From: Streptomyces marincola
GTDB taxonomy: Bacteria > Actinomycetota > Actinomycetes > Streptomycetales > Streptomycetaceae
Direction of reading: 5' to 3'
DNA: 64,000 nucleotides
Assembly (NCBI RefSeq): GCF_020410765.1
Contig: NZ_CP084541.1
Location: forward strand, 558,001-622,000
Below, one piece after another: positions 42,788 through 51,652 of this stretch; the stretch's first letter is position 1, and each line of letters starts with the position of its first letter. The notes beneath the pieces were generated by a model. That model did no database searches and was not told the DNA's origin. It was given only the letters and a program-made list of their open reading frames with translations. Made by a program: the position numbers and the translations under genes.

Positions 42788-44004
42788 CGGGCCGCGGGAG
42801 CCGGTTGCTCCTCCTCTTCCCGCTGCCGCTCCGCCATCACCTTGCCGCCGGGCAGCAGGCGGGCGAGCCAGTGCGAGCGCCCGGCCACGAGCGGTGCGAC
42901 CACGGCGAGGATGAGCACGTATCCGGCGATGAACGGGGAGAGCCTGGCGTCGAGACCAGCGGCTGCCGCCATGGTGGCGAGGATCAGCGCGAACTCGCCG
43001 CGCGCGAGCAGCGTGGTCGCCACGTTCGCCGTCGGTTGCGGGCCGAAGCCGTAGATGCGCGCGGCGAACAGGCCGGCCAGCACGTTCATCGACAGCGTGA
43101 CCACGACGGCGGCCAGTACCGGCCAGATGACGCTCGGCAGGTCGCCCGGGTCGATCGACAGGCCGAAGCCGAAGAAGAAGATCGCGGCGAACGCGTCGCG
43201 CAGCGGATGCACGAGGTTGAGCACGCGCCCCCGGGAGCTGGTGTTGCCCAGGATGAGGCCGACCATGAACGCGGCGATGGCGTCGGCCACGCCGAACTTC
43301 TCCGCGATCCCGGCCACGAGCACCGCGGCGCCGAGGAAGGAGATGACCAGCAGCTCGTTGTCCTTGGTGTCGAACAGCCGGCCGATGATGCCCGTGCCCC
43401 AGCGGGCCGCGATGGCGAGCAGCAGCAGGAATCCGAACGCCTTGCCGATGTCGAGCAGCATGGCGCCCACGTCGTCGGCACCCGAGATCACCGGCTGGAG
43501 CGCCGCCAGGTAGAGGGCGAGGAAGATGTCCTCGACGACGATGATGCCGAGGATGGGCTTGGTCTCCGGATTGCCGATGCGGCCGAGGTCGACCAGGACC
43601 TTGGTGACGATCGCCGAGGACGAGATGCCGAGGACACCGGCGAGCACCAGCGCCTCCGAGGTGCCCCAGCCGAGCGCGAAGCCGAACGCCAGGCCGGCCC
43701 CCACGTTGAGTATCAGGTAGGCGGTGCCGGCCACCACCATCTTGCGGCCACCGGTCTTGAGGTCGTCCATGTGGAACTCAAGACCGAGGTAGAACAGCAG
43801 CAGCACCAGGCCGAGCGCGGAAAGCATCTCCAGGTCGTGCGGATCGTCAAGGAGCACGAAACCCGGGGTGTTGGGGCCGAGAAGTATCCCGGCGAGGATG
43901 AACAGCGGGATCGTGGGCAGTCCTATGCGCCCGCCGAGGCGGGCGAGGATGGCGGCGGCGACGAAGGCGCCGCCCATGGCGAGCAGCGTGTCGGCGTGTC
44001 CCAT
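42784..44004 (-). CDS. Monovalent cation:proton antiporter (CPA2/KefB-like)
   Basis: The 406-residue membrane protein has about 11-12 hydrophobic helices. The antiporter core appears in LGLVLLLFYLGLEFHMDDL, GISSSAIVTKVLVDLGR and ILGIIVVEDIFLALYLAAL. The last carries the E-D pair typical of CPA2 proton exchange. It ends in a short charged tail (AERQREEEEQ) and has no TrkA-N domain. A separate TrkA-C regulatory subunit, often encoded next to such genes, is absent. ATG 44004 is eight bases after GAGGGG. Confidence 0.9.
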   Translation of the reverse strand: MGHADTLLAMGGAFVAAAILARLGGRIGLPTIPLFILAGILLGPNTPGFVLLDDPHDLEMLSALGLVLLLFYLGLEFHMDDLKTGGRKMVVAGTAYLILNVGAGLAFGFALGWGTSEALVLAGVLGISSSAIVTKVLVDLGRIGNPETKPILGIIVVEDIFLALYLAALQPVISGADDVGAMLLDIGKAFGFLLLLAIAARWGTGIIGRLFDTKDNELLVISFLGAAVLVAGIAEKFGVADAIAAFMVGLILGNTSSRGRVLNLVHPLRDAFAAIFFFGFGLSIDPGDLPSVIWPVLAAVVVTLSMNVLAGLFAARIYGFGPQPTANVATTLLARGEFALILATMAAAAGLDARLSPFIAGYVLILAVVAPLVAGRSHWLARLLPGGKVMAERQREEEEQPAPAAR

Positions 44005-44120
44005 GACTCTCACCCCTCACTGACGGTTGCGGAAAACGGACGGCGGCCGGGTCGGGCGGGCGTCGGAAAGCGGATGGCTCCTCCTAGGCGTCCGGACGGC
44101 TCGGTCGATGAGCGTCAAGA

Positions 44121-44156
44121 AAGCGTTAATACTTAGCTTACCAAACGATTTTTTCG
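44121..44156. promoter_or_regulatory. AT-rich promoter island between antiporter and exonuclease genes
   Basis: The stretch including AAGCGTTAATACTTAGCTTA and a run of six T (44149-44154) is the most AT-rich segment seen in the window. It lies in the 203-bp divergent gap, about 115 bp from the antiporter start and 50 bp from the exonuclease start. Probable promoter/operator DNA; no known operator matched convincingly. Confidence 0.4.
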
Positions 44157-44207
44157 GGCCCCAGGGGCGGGTCACCCGCCGGGGACCGGTGCGGCATGAT
44201 CCGGGGT

Positions 44208-45128
44208 GTGACCCGACGACTCATGCTGCTCGACACCGCGTCCCTGTACTTCCGGGCCTACTTCGGTGTCCCCGAATCCGTCCGCGCCCCGGACGGCACT
44301 CCTGTCAACGCCGTGCGGGGCCTGCTTGATTTCATCGCCAGGCTCGTGGCCGACCACCGGCCCGACGACCTGGTGGCCTGCCTCGACGAGGACTGGCGGC
44401 CCGCCTGGCGCGTGGCGCTGATCCCCACCTACAAGGCACACCGCGTCGCCGAGGAGACAACCGGCGGCCCCGACGCCGAGGCCGTTCCCGACACGCTCAC
44501 CCCGCAGGTGCCCGTCATCCTCGACGTGCTCGACGCGATCGGGATCGCCAGGATCGGCGCGCCCGGCTACGAGGCCGACGACGTCATCGGCACCCTGACG
44601 CACCGCGCCACGGGCCCGGTCGACATCGTCACCGGCGACCGCGACCTGCTCCAGCTCGTGGACGACGCCCGTGGTGTGCGGGTGCTCTACCCCGTCAAGG
44701 GCGTCGGCACGCTCACCACGTTCGACGAGACCGCGCTGCGCGGGAAGTACGGCGTCGACGGCCCCGGGTACGCCGACCTGGCGCTGCTGCGCGGCGACCC
44801 GAGCGACGGCCTGCCCGGCGTCCCCGGCGTCGGCGAGAAGACCGCGGCCCGCCTCCTGGACCGGTACGGCAGCCTGGACGGCATCCTCGCCGCGCTCCGG
44901 GCGCAGGATCCCGGGTTCACCCCGGCCCAGCGCAAGAGGCTCACCGAGGCCGAACCCTACCTGGCCGTCGCCCCGCGCGTGGTCCGGGTCGCCACCGACA
45001 TCCCGCTGCCCGACCACGACCCGGCGCTGCCCGCAGCGCCCGCGGACCCGCGCCGCGTGGACGAGCTCGCCACCCGCTGGGGCCTGGGCGGCTCCCTCAC
45101 GCGCCTGCTCACCACCCTGGGCGGCTGA
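44208..45128 (+). CDS. 5'-3' exonuclease (PolA N-terminal/FEN-like)
   Basis: The 306-residue stand-alone homologue of the 5' nuclease domain of DNA polymerase I. Metal-ligand motifs are LLDTASLYFRAYFG, LVACLDEDW, GYEADDVIGTL and VTGDRDLLQL. The helix-hairpin-helix DNA-binding motif is in LPGVPGVGEKTAARLL. No polymerase domain is attached. It should remove flaps or RNA primers. GTG 44208 is seven bases after a CATGAT -10-like hexamer and may be leaderless; an ATG at 44196 would add four residues. Confidence 0.9.
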   Translation: MTRRLMLLDTASLYFRAYFGVPESVRAPDGTPVNAVRGLLDFIARLVADHRPDDLVACLDEDWRPAWRVALIPTYKAHRVAEETTGGPDAEAVPDTLTPQVPVILDVLDAIGIARIGAPGYEADDVIGTLTHRATGPVDIVTGDRDLLQLVDDARGVRVLYPVKGVGTLTTFDETALRGKYGVDGPGYADLALLRGDPSDGLPGVPGVGEKTAARLLDRYGSLDGILAALRAQDPGFTPAQRKRLTEAEPYLAVAPRVVRVATDIPLPDHDPALPAAPADPRRVDELATRWGLGGSLTRLLTTLGG

Positions 45129-45167
45129 ACGGCGGCCCACCGGGGCGGCCAGGGCGCCCGGCGGCCG

Positions 45168-47975
45168 TCAGCCGACCGAGCTGTAGGCCACCACTCCGCG
45201 CAGCATCTTGTCGACGGCCTTCCGCGCGGTGCGCGGCACCGTGCCGTCCTCGGGCGCCGCGGCGGCGAGCTGGCCGAGCACGTCGATGACCTGCTTGCAC
45301 CAGCGCACGAAGTCACCGGCCGGCATGTCCGCGTCCCGCAGCACCTCGTCCAGGCCGCTCCCCTGCGCCCACCGGTACGCCGGCCACGCGAACCCCAGGT
45401 CGGGCTCGCGCTGCCCGACCCCGGTCGCCTGGCCGATGTGGTGCCGCTCCTCCAGTGCGTCGAGCCGCCCCCAGATGCCGATCATCTCGCTCAGCGCCTG
45501 GCGCGTGCGCCCGCCCGGCACCTCGGGCGCGGGCGCGTCGTCCGCCGACCTGGCCTCGTAGACCAGGGCGGAGGCGCAGGCCGCGAGCTCCGCCGGGCCG
45601 AGCCCCTCCCACACGCCGTCGCGCAGGCACTCGCCGGCCAGCAGGTCGAGCTCGCCGTACAGCCGCGCCAGCCGCCGGCCGTCCGGCGTCACCTCGTCGC
45701 CCCGCAGGTAGTCGAGCTCGGTCAGCAGCGCCGCCACGTCGTCGAAGGTACGGGCGATCGTGTTCGTCCTGCCCTCGATGCGCCGCTCAAGCTGCCTGGT
45801 GTCCCGCCGCAGCCGCTCGTAGCGTTCCGCCCACCTGGCGTGGTCCTCCCGCTCGTCGCAGCCGTGGCAGGGGTGGGCCCTGATCTCCGCGCGCAGCCGC
45901 GCGATCTCGTGGTCGTCGGCCGCGGCCGACCGCTCCTTGCGGTGCCGCCTCGGCACCACGTGCCCCGCCTTGGTGCGCAGCGCCGACGCCAGGTCGCGCC
46001 GCGACTGCGGGCTGCGCGGGTTGAACGACTTGGGAATGCGCATGCGCTCCAGCGGCTCCACCGGCACGGGGAAGTCGATCGAGGCCAGCCGCTTCACCTG
46101 CCGCTGCTCCGTCAGCACCAGCGGACGCGGGCCCTCGTGGTGCTCGAAGCCGCGCCGCCCGCCGCCCCCGCCGGGCACGCCCGGGTCGAGCACGAGCGCG
46201 AGGCCGGCGAACTTCCCGGTCGGGACGTGGATGATGTCCCCCGGCCGCAGCTGTTCGAGCGAGGTGTGCGCCGCGGCCCTGCGCTGCGCCACGCCCTGCT
46301 TCGCCAGCTCGGTCTCGCGGTCCTTCAGCCGGCGCCGCAGCCGCGCGTACTCGGTGAAGTCGCCCAGGTGGCAGGTCATCGCCTCGCGGTAGCCGCGCAG
46401 CCCGTTCTCGTTGCGCTGCACCTGCCGGGAGATGCCCACCACGGAGCGGTCCGCCTGGAACTGGGCGAACGAGGTCTCAAGCAGCTCGCGCGAGCGCTGC
46501 CTGCCGAACTGCGCGACCAGGTTCACGGCCATGTTGTAGGAGGGCCGGAAGGACGAGCGCAGCGGGTAGGTCCTGGTCCCCGCCAGCCCCGCGAGCGCCG
46601 CCGGGTCCATGCCGCGCTGCCACAGCACGACCGCGTGGCCCTCGATGTCGATGCCGCGGCGGCCGGCCCGCCCGGTGAGCTGGGTGTACTCGCCCGGCGT
46701 GATGTCGGCGTGCTGCTCGCCGTTCCACTTGACCAGCTTCTCCAGCACCACGGAACGCGCCGGCATGTTGATGCCGAGCGCCAGCGTCTCCGTGGCGAAC
46801 ACCGCCTTCACCAGCCCCTGGACGAACAGCTCCTCGACGATCTCCTTGAACGTCGGCAGCATCCCCGCGTGGTGCGCCGCGATGCCGCGTTCCAGCCCTT
46901 CGAGCCACTCGAAGTAGCCCAGGACGTGCAGGTCCTCGTCGGGGATCGCGGCCGTGCGCCGCTCCACGATCTCGCGCACCCGCCCGCGGGCCGCCGCGTC
47001 GTTCAGCCGCAGCCCGGCGTGCAGGCACTGCTGGACGGCGGCCTCGCAGCCGGCCCGGCTGAAGATGAACGTGATGGCGGGCAGCAGCCCTTCCGCGTCG
47101 AGCCGGTCGATGACCTCGACCCGGCTCGGCGTGTACGTGCGCGCGCGCTGCCTGCGCTCGCGTTCCCGCTCGGCGGCCCGCTTGCGGTCGCGCCCGTTGC
47201 GGTAGCGCTCGCGCGCGGTCCACGGACGGCTGTTCTCCATCCGCGCCATGCGCACCAGGTCGGGGTTGACCTCGCGCTTGTCCTCCGACTCCTCGAACAG
47301 GTCGTACATCCGCCGGCCCGCGAGCACGTGCTGCCACAGCGGCACGGGCCGGTGCTCGGAGACGATGACCTCGGTGTCGCCGCGCACCGTGTCCAGCCAG
47401 TCGCCGAACTCCTCGGCGTTGGAGACGGTCGCGGAGAGCGACACCAGCGTCACCGACTCGGGCAGGTGGATGATCACCTCCTCCCAGACCGCGCCGCGGA
47501 AGCGGTCCGAGAGGTAGTGCACCTCGTCCATCACGACGTGCCCGAGGCCGCGCAGCGCCTGCGAGCCCGCGTACAGCATGTTGCGCAGGACCTCGGTGGT
47601 CATCACAACCACGGGCGCGTCGGAGTTGACGCTGTTGTCACCGGTGAGCAGACCCACCCGGTCGGCGCCGTACCGCTTGACCAGATCGGTGTACTTCTGG
47701 TTCGACAGGGCCTTGATCGGCGTGGTGTAGAAGCACTTGCGGCCCTGCGCCAGGGCCAGGTGGACGGCGAACTCCCCCACGATCGTCTTGCCCGATCCTG
47801 TGGGGGCCGCGACGAGCACCCCCTTGCCGGCCTCCAGGGCCTGGCACGCCTCGATCTGGAACGCGTCGAGACCGAAGTCGTACAGCTCCCGGAACGACGC
47901 GAGGGCGGTGGCCTGCTCGGCGGCGCGCCGCCTGGCGGCGGAGTAGCGCTCAGCAGGGGACATGTGGTCGGTCAT
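45168..47975 (-). CDS. Ski2/Mtr4-like DExH helicase (HelY homologue)
   Basis: The 935-residue superfamily 2 RNA/DNA helicase has Walker A VAAPTGSGKTIVGEFA, DEVH box VVMDEVHYLSD, motif III LSATVSN, and motifs V-VI in LALGINMPARSVV and YTQLTGRAGRRGID. The C-terminal part (about 560-935) contains the arch/DSHCT-like region with a CHGCDEREDH zinc-like element. In mycobacteria the homologue HelY lies beside tatC, as here (with a lipid kinase between). The probable role is RNA remodelling or decay. ATG 47975 (MTDHMSPAERY) starts the conserved protein; the longer open frame upstream is not conserved-looking. Confidence 0.93.
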   Translation of the reverse strand: MTDHMSPAERYSAARRRAAEQATALASFRELYDFGLDAFQIEACQALEAGKGVLVAAPTGSGKTIVGEFAVHLALAQGRKCFYTTPIKALSNQKYTDLVKRYGADRVGLLTGDNSVNSDAPVVVMTTEVLRNMLYAGSQALRGLGHVVMDEVHYLSDRFRGAVWEEVIIHLPESVTLVSLSATVSNAEEFGDWLDTVRGDTEVIVSEHRPVPLWQHVLAGRRMYDLFEESEDKREVNPDLVRMARMENSRPWTARERYRNGRDRKRAAERERERRQRARTYTPSRVEVIDRLDAEGLLPAITFIFSRAGCEAAVQQCLHAGLRLNDAAARGRVREIVERRTAAIPDEDLHVLGYFEWLEGLERGIAAHHAGMLPTFKEIVEELFVQGLVKAVFATETLALGINMPARSVVLEKLVKWNGEQHADITPGEYTQLTGRAGRRGIDIEGHAVVLWQRGMDPAALAGLAGTRTYPLRSSFRPSYNMAVNLVAQFGRQRSRELLETSFAQFQADRSVVGISRQVQRNENGLRGYREAMTCHLGDFTEYARLRRRLKDRETELAKQGVAQRRAAAHTSLEQLRPGDIIHVPTGKFAGLALVLDPGVPGGGGGRRGFEHHEGPRPLVLTEQRQVKRLASIDFPVPVEPLERMRIPKSFNPRSPQSRRDLASALRTKAGHVVPRRHRKERSAAADDHEIARLRAEIRAHPCHGCDEREDHARWAERYERLRRDTRQLERRIEGRTNTIARTFDDVAALLTELDYLRGDEVTPDGRRLARLYGELDLLAGECLRDGVWEGLGPAELAACASALVYEARSADDAPAPEVPGGRTRQALSEMIGIWGRLDALEERHHIGQATGVGQREPDLGFAWPAYRWAQGSGLDEVLRDADMPAGDFVRWCKQVIDVLGQLAAAAPEDGTVPRTARKAVDKMLRGVVAYSSVG

Positions 47976-48070
47976 TGTGCCTACGAGCCTACCGGCCCGG
48001 GCGGCCGGCGCCCCGGGGACTTCTCCCGGCCGCCCGGGACCGCCCGCCACCGCGCGCCCGGCACGACCGG

Positions 48071-49012
48071 TCACGGCCGCCGCGGCCCGGCCGCCGGCTC
48101 CGCCGCGCCGCCGCCCGGCTCCGCCGGCGCGAGCAGCCGCAGCGCGCCCGGCACGCAGCGCGCCGTCAGGGGCAGCGGCCCCAGCGGCTCCCCGTCCGCC
48201 CAGCCGGTCACCCCCGGCGCGTCGATGACCACCTCGGCGGCGCGGTGCACCGAGACCGCGGGGTGGCCGAGGTGGGTCCCGCGGTACACGCGCGGGAAGA
48301 CCCGCAGCAGCGTGCGGCGGCTCACCTCGCCGACCACCGTGATGTCGAACAGCCCGTCGTCCGTCCTCGCCCCGGCGCAGATGCGCATGCCGCCCCCGTA
48401 GCCGGGCCCGTTGCCGACGGCGACCAGCGTGGCCTCGAACTCGCGCCACGGCCCGCCGTCCAGCCGCATGCGGTAGGGAACGGCGCGCAGCCTCCCCAGC
48501 TCGGCGAGCATCGCCACGTCGTAGCGCAGCCGCCCGCGCGGCCGGCGCATCCGGTTGCCGCGGTCGTTGACGCGCGAGTCGAAGCCGGAGGCCAGCACGC
48601 TGCCGAACCAGGCGGGCCCCACCCGGCCGAGGTCGAACGCGCGGACGTGGCCGCCCTTCAGCGCCGCCGCGACCAGCCGGGCCGCCGCCGCGGGATCGCC
48701 GAGCGGCAGCCCGCAGGCGCGCGCGATGTCGTTGCCCGTGCCCGCGGGGACGAGGCCGAGCGGCGTGGTGGTTCCGGCGACGGCGCGCAGGGCGAGCCCC
48801 ACCGTGCCGTCCCCGCCGGCCACGACCAGGGCGCCGGTGCCCCGGTCGACCGCGGCGCGGGCACGCCGCACGGTGTCCCGCGCGTCCGCGCCGACGACGG
48901 CGCGGACCAGGAAACCCGCGTCCCGCAGCACACGCCCGGCGCGCAGGGCGGCGCGCGAGGCGCCCCCCTCACCCGCCGCCGGATTGACCAGCAGCGTGAT
49001 CTCGCCGCTCAC
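48071..49012 (-). CDS. Diacylglycerol/lipid kinase
   Basis: The 313-residue DagK/YegS-like kinase has LLVNPAAGEGGA at the N-terminus and the nucleotide loop LVVAGGDGTVGLALRAV. LVPAGTGNDIARACGLP is followed by a beta-sandwich C-terminal domain with VAVGNGPGYGGGMRICAGA and DDGLFDITVV. It phosphorylates diacylglycerol or a related lipid using ATP. GTG 49012 lies 12 bp after the tatC stop, so it probably shares the tatA-tatC transcript. Confidence 0.92.
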   Translation of the reverse strand: MSGEITLLVNPAAGEGGASRAALRAGRVLRDAGFLVRAVVGADARDTVRRARAAVDRGTGALVVAGGDGTVGLALRAVAGTTTPLGLVPAGTGNDIARACGLPLGDPAAAARLVAAALKGGHVRAFDLGRVGPAWFGSVLASGFDSRVNDRGNRMRRPRGRLRYDVAMLAELGRLRAVPYRMRLDGGPWREFEATLVAVGNGPGYGGGMRICAGARTDDGLFDITVVGEVSRRTLLRVFPRVYRGTHLGHPAVSVHRAAEVVIDAPGVTGWADGEPLGPLPLTARCVPGALRLLAPAEPGGGAAEPAAGPRRP

Positions 49013-49024
49013 GGCCGCGCCGGG

Positions 49025-49960
49025 TCAGGTGGCGTCGTCGAAGCCGTTGAGCCGGGTCGATCCCCCGGACTCCGGACGGGAGCCGTCGCGCGCGGTCGTG
49101 ACCGGCTCGGGCTCGTCGATGCTGGACGGCGTGAGGTCGATGTCGGACGCCTCGTCGTCGCTCAGCGCGTGGTCCGGGTTCGACCTGCGCCGCCGCTTGT
49201 CGTTGAGCAGGGCGATGCCGCAGGCCAGGAAGTACAGTCCGGTGACCGGGACCTGGAGGGCGATCATCGACATGAAGTCGGTCGGGGTGATGGCGGCGGC
49301 GAAGACCGCGATCCCGACGACCATCCAGCGCCACCAGCTCAGCATGCGCCGGCCCGAGACGACCCCGCCGAAGTTCAGCAGGACCAGGAGCAGGGGCAGC
49401 TCGAAGGACAACCCGAAGGCCAGCGCCATGCGGACGGTGATGTCAAGCAGTTCCTCGACGGTCACGAGGTTGTCCACGCCCGGAGGGCTGAACTGCAACA
49501 GCACCGGGATCGCGCGGGGCAGCAGCCAGTAGGCGAAGTAGACACCGGTCAGGAACAGCGGGACCCCGACGGCGACGACCGACCGCGCGTACTTCTTCTC
49601 GTTGCGGTGCAGGCCGGGCGCGATGAACGCCCACACCTGGTAGAGCCACACCGGCGAGGCGGCGATCAGGCCCACCAGCAGCGACACCCGCAGGTAGGTC
49701 GCGAACGGCGAGGTCAGGCCCTGCTGGGTGAGCGTGGCGCAGCGCTCCGTGGCCCGCTCCGTCTCGTTGACCTCATGGCACTCGGGGAGCGGCTCGGTGA
49801 GCACCTCCATGATGTCCCTGGCGAAGAACAGCGCGACGATCGTGATCGCGAGGACCGCGGCCAGCGAAATACCGAGGCGATTGCGCAGCTCGCGCAAGTG
49901 CTCGGTGAGAGGCATCCGCCCCTCGGGGTCCTTCTCCTGCTTACGCGTGGCCCTGGGCAC
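49025..49960 (-). CDS. tatC: Sec-independent protein translocase TatC
   Basis: The 311-residue six-helix receptor of the Tat pathway recognises twin-arginine signals. The cytoplasmic N-terminus MPLTEHLRELRNRLGIS contains the signal-binding region. Characteristic blocks are LLVGLIAASPVWLYQVWAFIAPGL and YWLLPRAIPVLLQF; FGLSFELPLLLVLLNFGGVV carries the conserved Glu/Phe pair. An acidic tail of about 60 residues (SDDEASDIDLTPSS) follows the last helix. It is 72 bp after tatA. The GHL10 protein in this window carries a clear Tat signal. Confidence 0.97.
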   Translation of the reverse strand: MPRATRKQEKDPEGRMPLTEHLRELRNRLGISLAAVLAITIVALFFARDIMEVLTEPLPECHEVNETERATERCATLTQQGLTSPFATYLRVSLLVGLIAASPVWLYQVWAFIAPGLHRNEKKYARSVVAVGVPLFLTGVYFAYWLLPRAIPVLLQFSPPGVDNLVTVEELLDITVRMALAFGLSFELPLLLVLLNFGGVVSGRRMLSWWRWMVVGIAVFAAAITPTDFMSMIALQVPVTGLYFLACGIALLNDKRRRRSNPDHALSDDEASDIDLTPSSIDEPEPVTTARDGSRPESGGSTRLNGFDDAT

Positions 49961-50032
49961 CCCACGTCCTCGTCTCTGGGACGGCCGGATCAGCTCCGAC
50001 CGCCCGGCCTCACTCCTGGTAACGGCGGGGCG

Positions 50033-50314
50033 TCAGCCCTGCGAGGTCCGCCTCGGCTCGTCCACGGGGCGGGAGCTTTCGATGTCGCCCGGCGCGGCCT
50101 GGATGGTGCGCGGTGCCGCGGTGTCCGCGGACGGCGCGGTCGAGGCGTCCGCGTCGGTCTTTCCGCCGTCGTTCTTCATCGCGGCGGTCTCGCTCTTCAG
50201 GATGCGCAGCGACTTGCCCAGGGAACGGGCCGTGTCCGGCAGCCGCTTGGCCCCGAAGACCAGGATGACGAGGACTGCGATGAGGACGATCTGCCATGGT
50301 CCGATCTGACCCAT
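50033..50314 (-). CDS. tatA: Sec-independent protein translocase TatA
   Basis: A 93-residue pore-forming subunit: a short N-terminal helix (GPWQIVLIAVLVILVFG), the FGAKRLPD hinge and an amphipathic helix (ARSLGKSLRILKSE), then a Pro/Ser/Thr-rich acidic tail. The longer open frame upstream adds a non-homologous stretch; ATG 50314 gives the family start. Order pafB-pafC-small ORF-tatA-tatC. Confidence 0.96.
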   Translation of the reverse strand: MGQIGPWQIVLIAVLVILVFGAKRLPDTARSLGKSLRILKSETAAMKNDGGKTDADASTAPSADTAAPRTIQAAPGDIESSRPVDEPRRTSQG

Positions 50315-50440
50315 AATTCCGTCTTCTCTCTCATCGGGGAATGCCCTTCGGGCGGTCCGGCACGGACATTCCCGACCGTCCCGTACGAGCAGTAATCCTA
50401 ACGCGCAAGGGTGAACGCGAGGCAATGCCTGAACGGCCAC

Positions 50441-50668
50441 CTATTCGTCCGCATTGTGTCCGCCGTTCGATCGCCGGACCAGTCCGCCCCTGGCGGCCAG
50501 CGGCGCCGCCGAACGCTCCAGGTCCTCCATCGCCCTGGTGATCCGTTCCGTGCTGTCCCCCACGGCCCGCGCGAACCGGCGCACCTCGATGCCGACGCGG
50601 ACCGCGAGCACGCCGAGCACGGCCACCCCGCAGAACGCGAGGGCGAGCTGGAACATCGGCCAGAACAC
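50441..50668 (-). CDS. Small membrane-anchored protein, unknown
   Basis: A 75-residue protein with an N-terminal transmembrane helix (MFQLALAFCGVAVLGVLAV) and a charged helical segment (VRRFARAVGDSTERITRAMEDLERSAAPL) likely to form a coiled coil, then a short polar tail. The GTG start lies 2 bp after the pafC stop, and the GAGGAGG ribosome site lies inside the end of pafC. This indicates cotranscription and coupling with pafC. No family is recognised; it resembles short DUF948-like membrane proteins only in general form. Confidence 0.7.
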   Translation of the reverse strand: MFWPMFQLALAFCGVAVLGVLAVRVGIEVRRFARAVGDSTERITRAMEDLERSAAPLAARGGLVRRSNGGHNADE

Positions 50669-50670
50669 CG

Positions 50671-51639
50671 CTACGGCACCTCCTCGTACTGGTCGAGCGC
50701 GGCGCGGGCCGCCTCACGCGCGCTGTCGGCCAGCGCGGGGGGCGAGACGATGCGCCCGTCCCGGCCCAGCCGCAGCGCGAGCCTGCGCAGCGTCGCCGGG
50801 TCCGGGGTGCGGAGCGTGACCCGCAGCCCGCCGTCCGGCAGTTCTTCGGCCGCGTCATGCGGATAGTACTCGGCGACCCAGCGCCCGCCGGGGCCGACCT
50901 CGATCACCACCTCGGGGTCGGTCGGCGCGGGCTGCACCAGGCCCTCGCTGAGGTCGCGCGGCTCGATCGGCGGCGGATCGGCCGGGGTGTCGAGCAGTTC
51001 GATGCCGGCCACCCGGTCCAGCCGGAACGTGCGGCGCGCCTCGCTCCTGCGGCACCACGCCTCGACGTAGGTGTGGCCGACCGCGAACAGCCGGATCGGG
51101 TCGATCTCCCGGTCGGTCAGCTCGTCGCGGCCCGGCGAGTAGTAGCGGATGCGCAGCCTGCGGCGTTCCGTGATGGCGCGGTCGACGTCCGCGAACACCC
51201 CGCCCTCGGACTCGAACGTCACCGAGACCCGCGAGCTGGCCCCCGCGCTCTCCCCCGCCGCCGCCTCCAGCTTCGCCGTGGCCCGCACGAGGGCGTCCCG
51301 GTCCCCGTCGCGCAGCCCCGGCAGGGTGGCCACCGCGCGGGCGGCGACGAGCAGCGCGGTGGCCTCGTCGGCGGCCAGCCGCAGCGGCTGGCCCGTGCCC
51401 GAGCCGGTGGCGTCCGCGTTGTACCACCAGATGTGCTCGCCGTCGGTGTCGATGTCGAGCAGGTCGCCGCCCCGGAAACTCGTGCCGCACATCGGCAGCA
51501 CGTTCAGGTCGGAGATCAGCTCGTCCTCCGTGATGCCGAACGCCCGGGCCACCTCGTCCACCCGGGCGCCGGGCCGTTCCCTCAGGTAGGTCACCAGCGA
51601 CAGCATCCGCCGGGTCCTGTCGATCGCCGTGGTCGCCAC
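50671..51639 (-). CDS. pafC: WYL-domain transcriptional regulator PafC
   Basis: The 322-residue protein has an N-terminal winged helix (RMLSLVTYLRERPGARVDEVARAFG), a central WYL domain (RRLRIRYYSPGRDELTDREIDPIRLFAVGHTYVEAWC block) and a WCX dimerisation tail (GGRWVAEYYPHDAAEEL). With PafB it forms the PafBC heterodimer. In mycobacteria PafBC activates the RecA-independent DNA-damage response; WYL domains are thought to sense a nucleic-acid ligand. GTG 51639 follows GGGGGAG and lies 13 bp after pafB. Confidence 0.95.
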   Translation of the reverse strand: MATTAIDRTRRMLSLVTYLRERPGARVDEVARAFGITEDELISDLNVLPMCGTSFRGGDLLDIDTDGEHIWWYNADATGSGTGQPLRLAADEATALLVAARAVATLPGLRDGDRDALVRATAKLEAAAGESAGASSRVSVTFESEGGVFADVDRAITERRRLRIRYYSPGRDELTDREIDPIRLFAVGHTYVEAWCRRSEARRTFRLDRVAGIELLDTPADPPPIEPRDLSEGLVQPAPTDPEVVIEVGPGGRWVAEYYPHDAAEELPDGGLRVTLRTPDPATLRRLALRLGRDGRIVSPPALADSAREAARAALDQYEEVP

Positions 51640-51652
51640 GTCGGTCTCCCCC

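Noticed and set aside
44121..44156. Iron box (DmdR/IdeR) ahead of the metal-receptor operon
   Set aside because: GGTAAGCTAAG resembles part of the iron box, but the spacing is one base short and the outer half-sites do not match.
47976..48449. N-terminal extension of the HelY-like helicase
   Set aside because: It overlaps the lipid kinase gene in another frame and is not like the helicase family.
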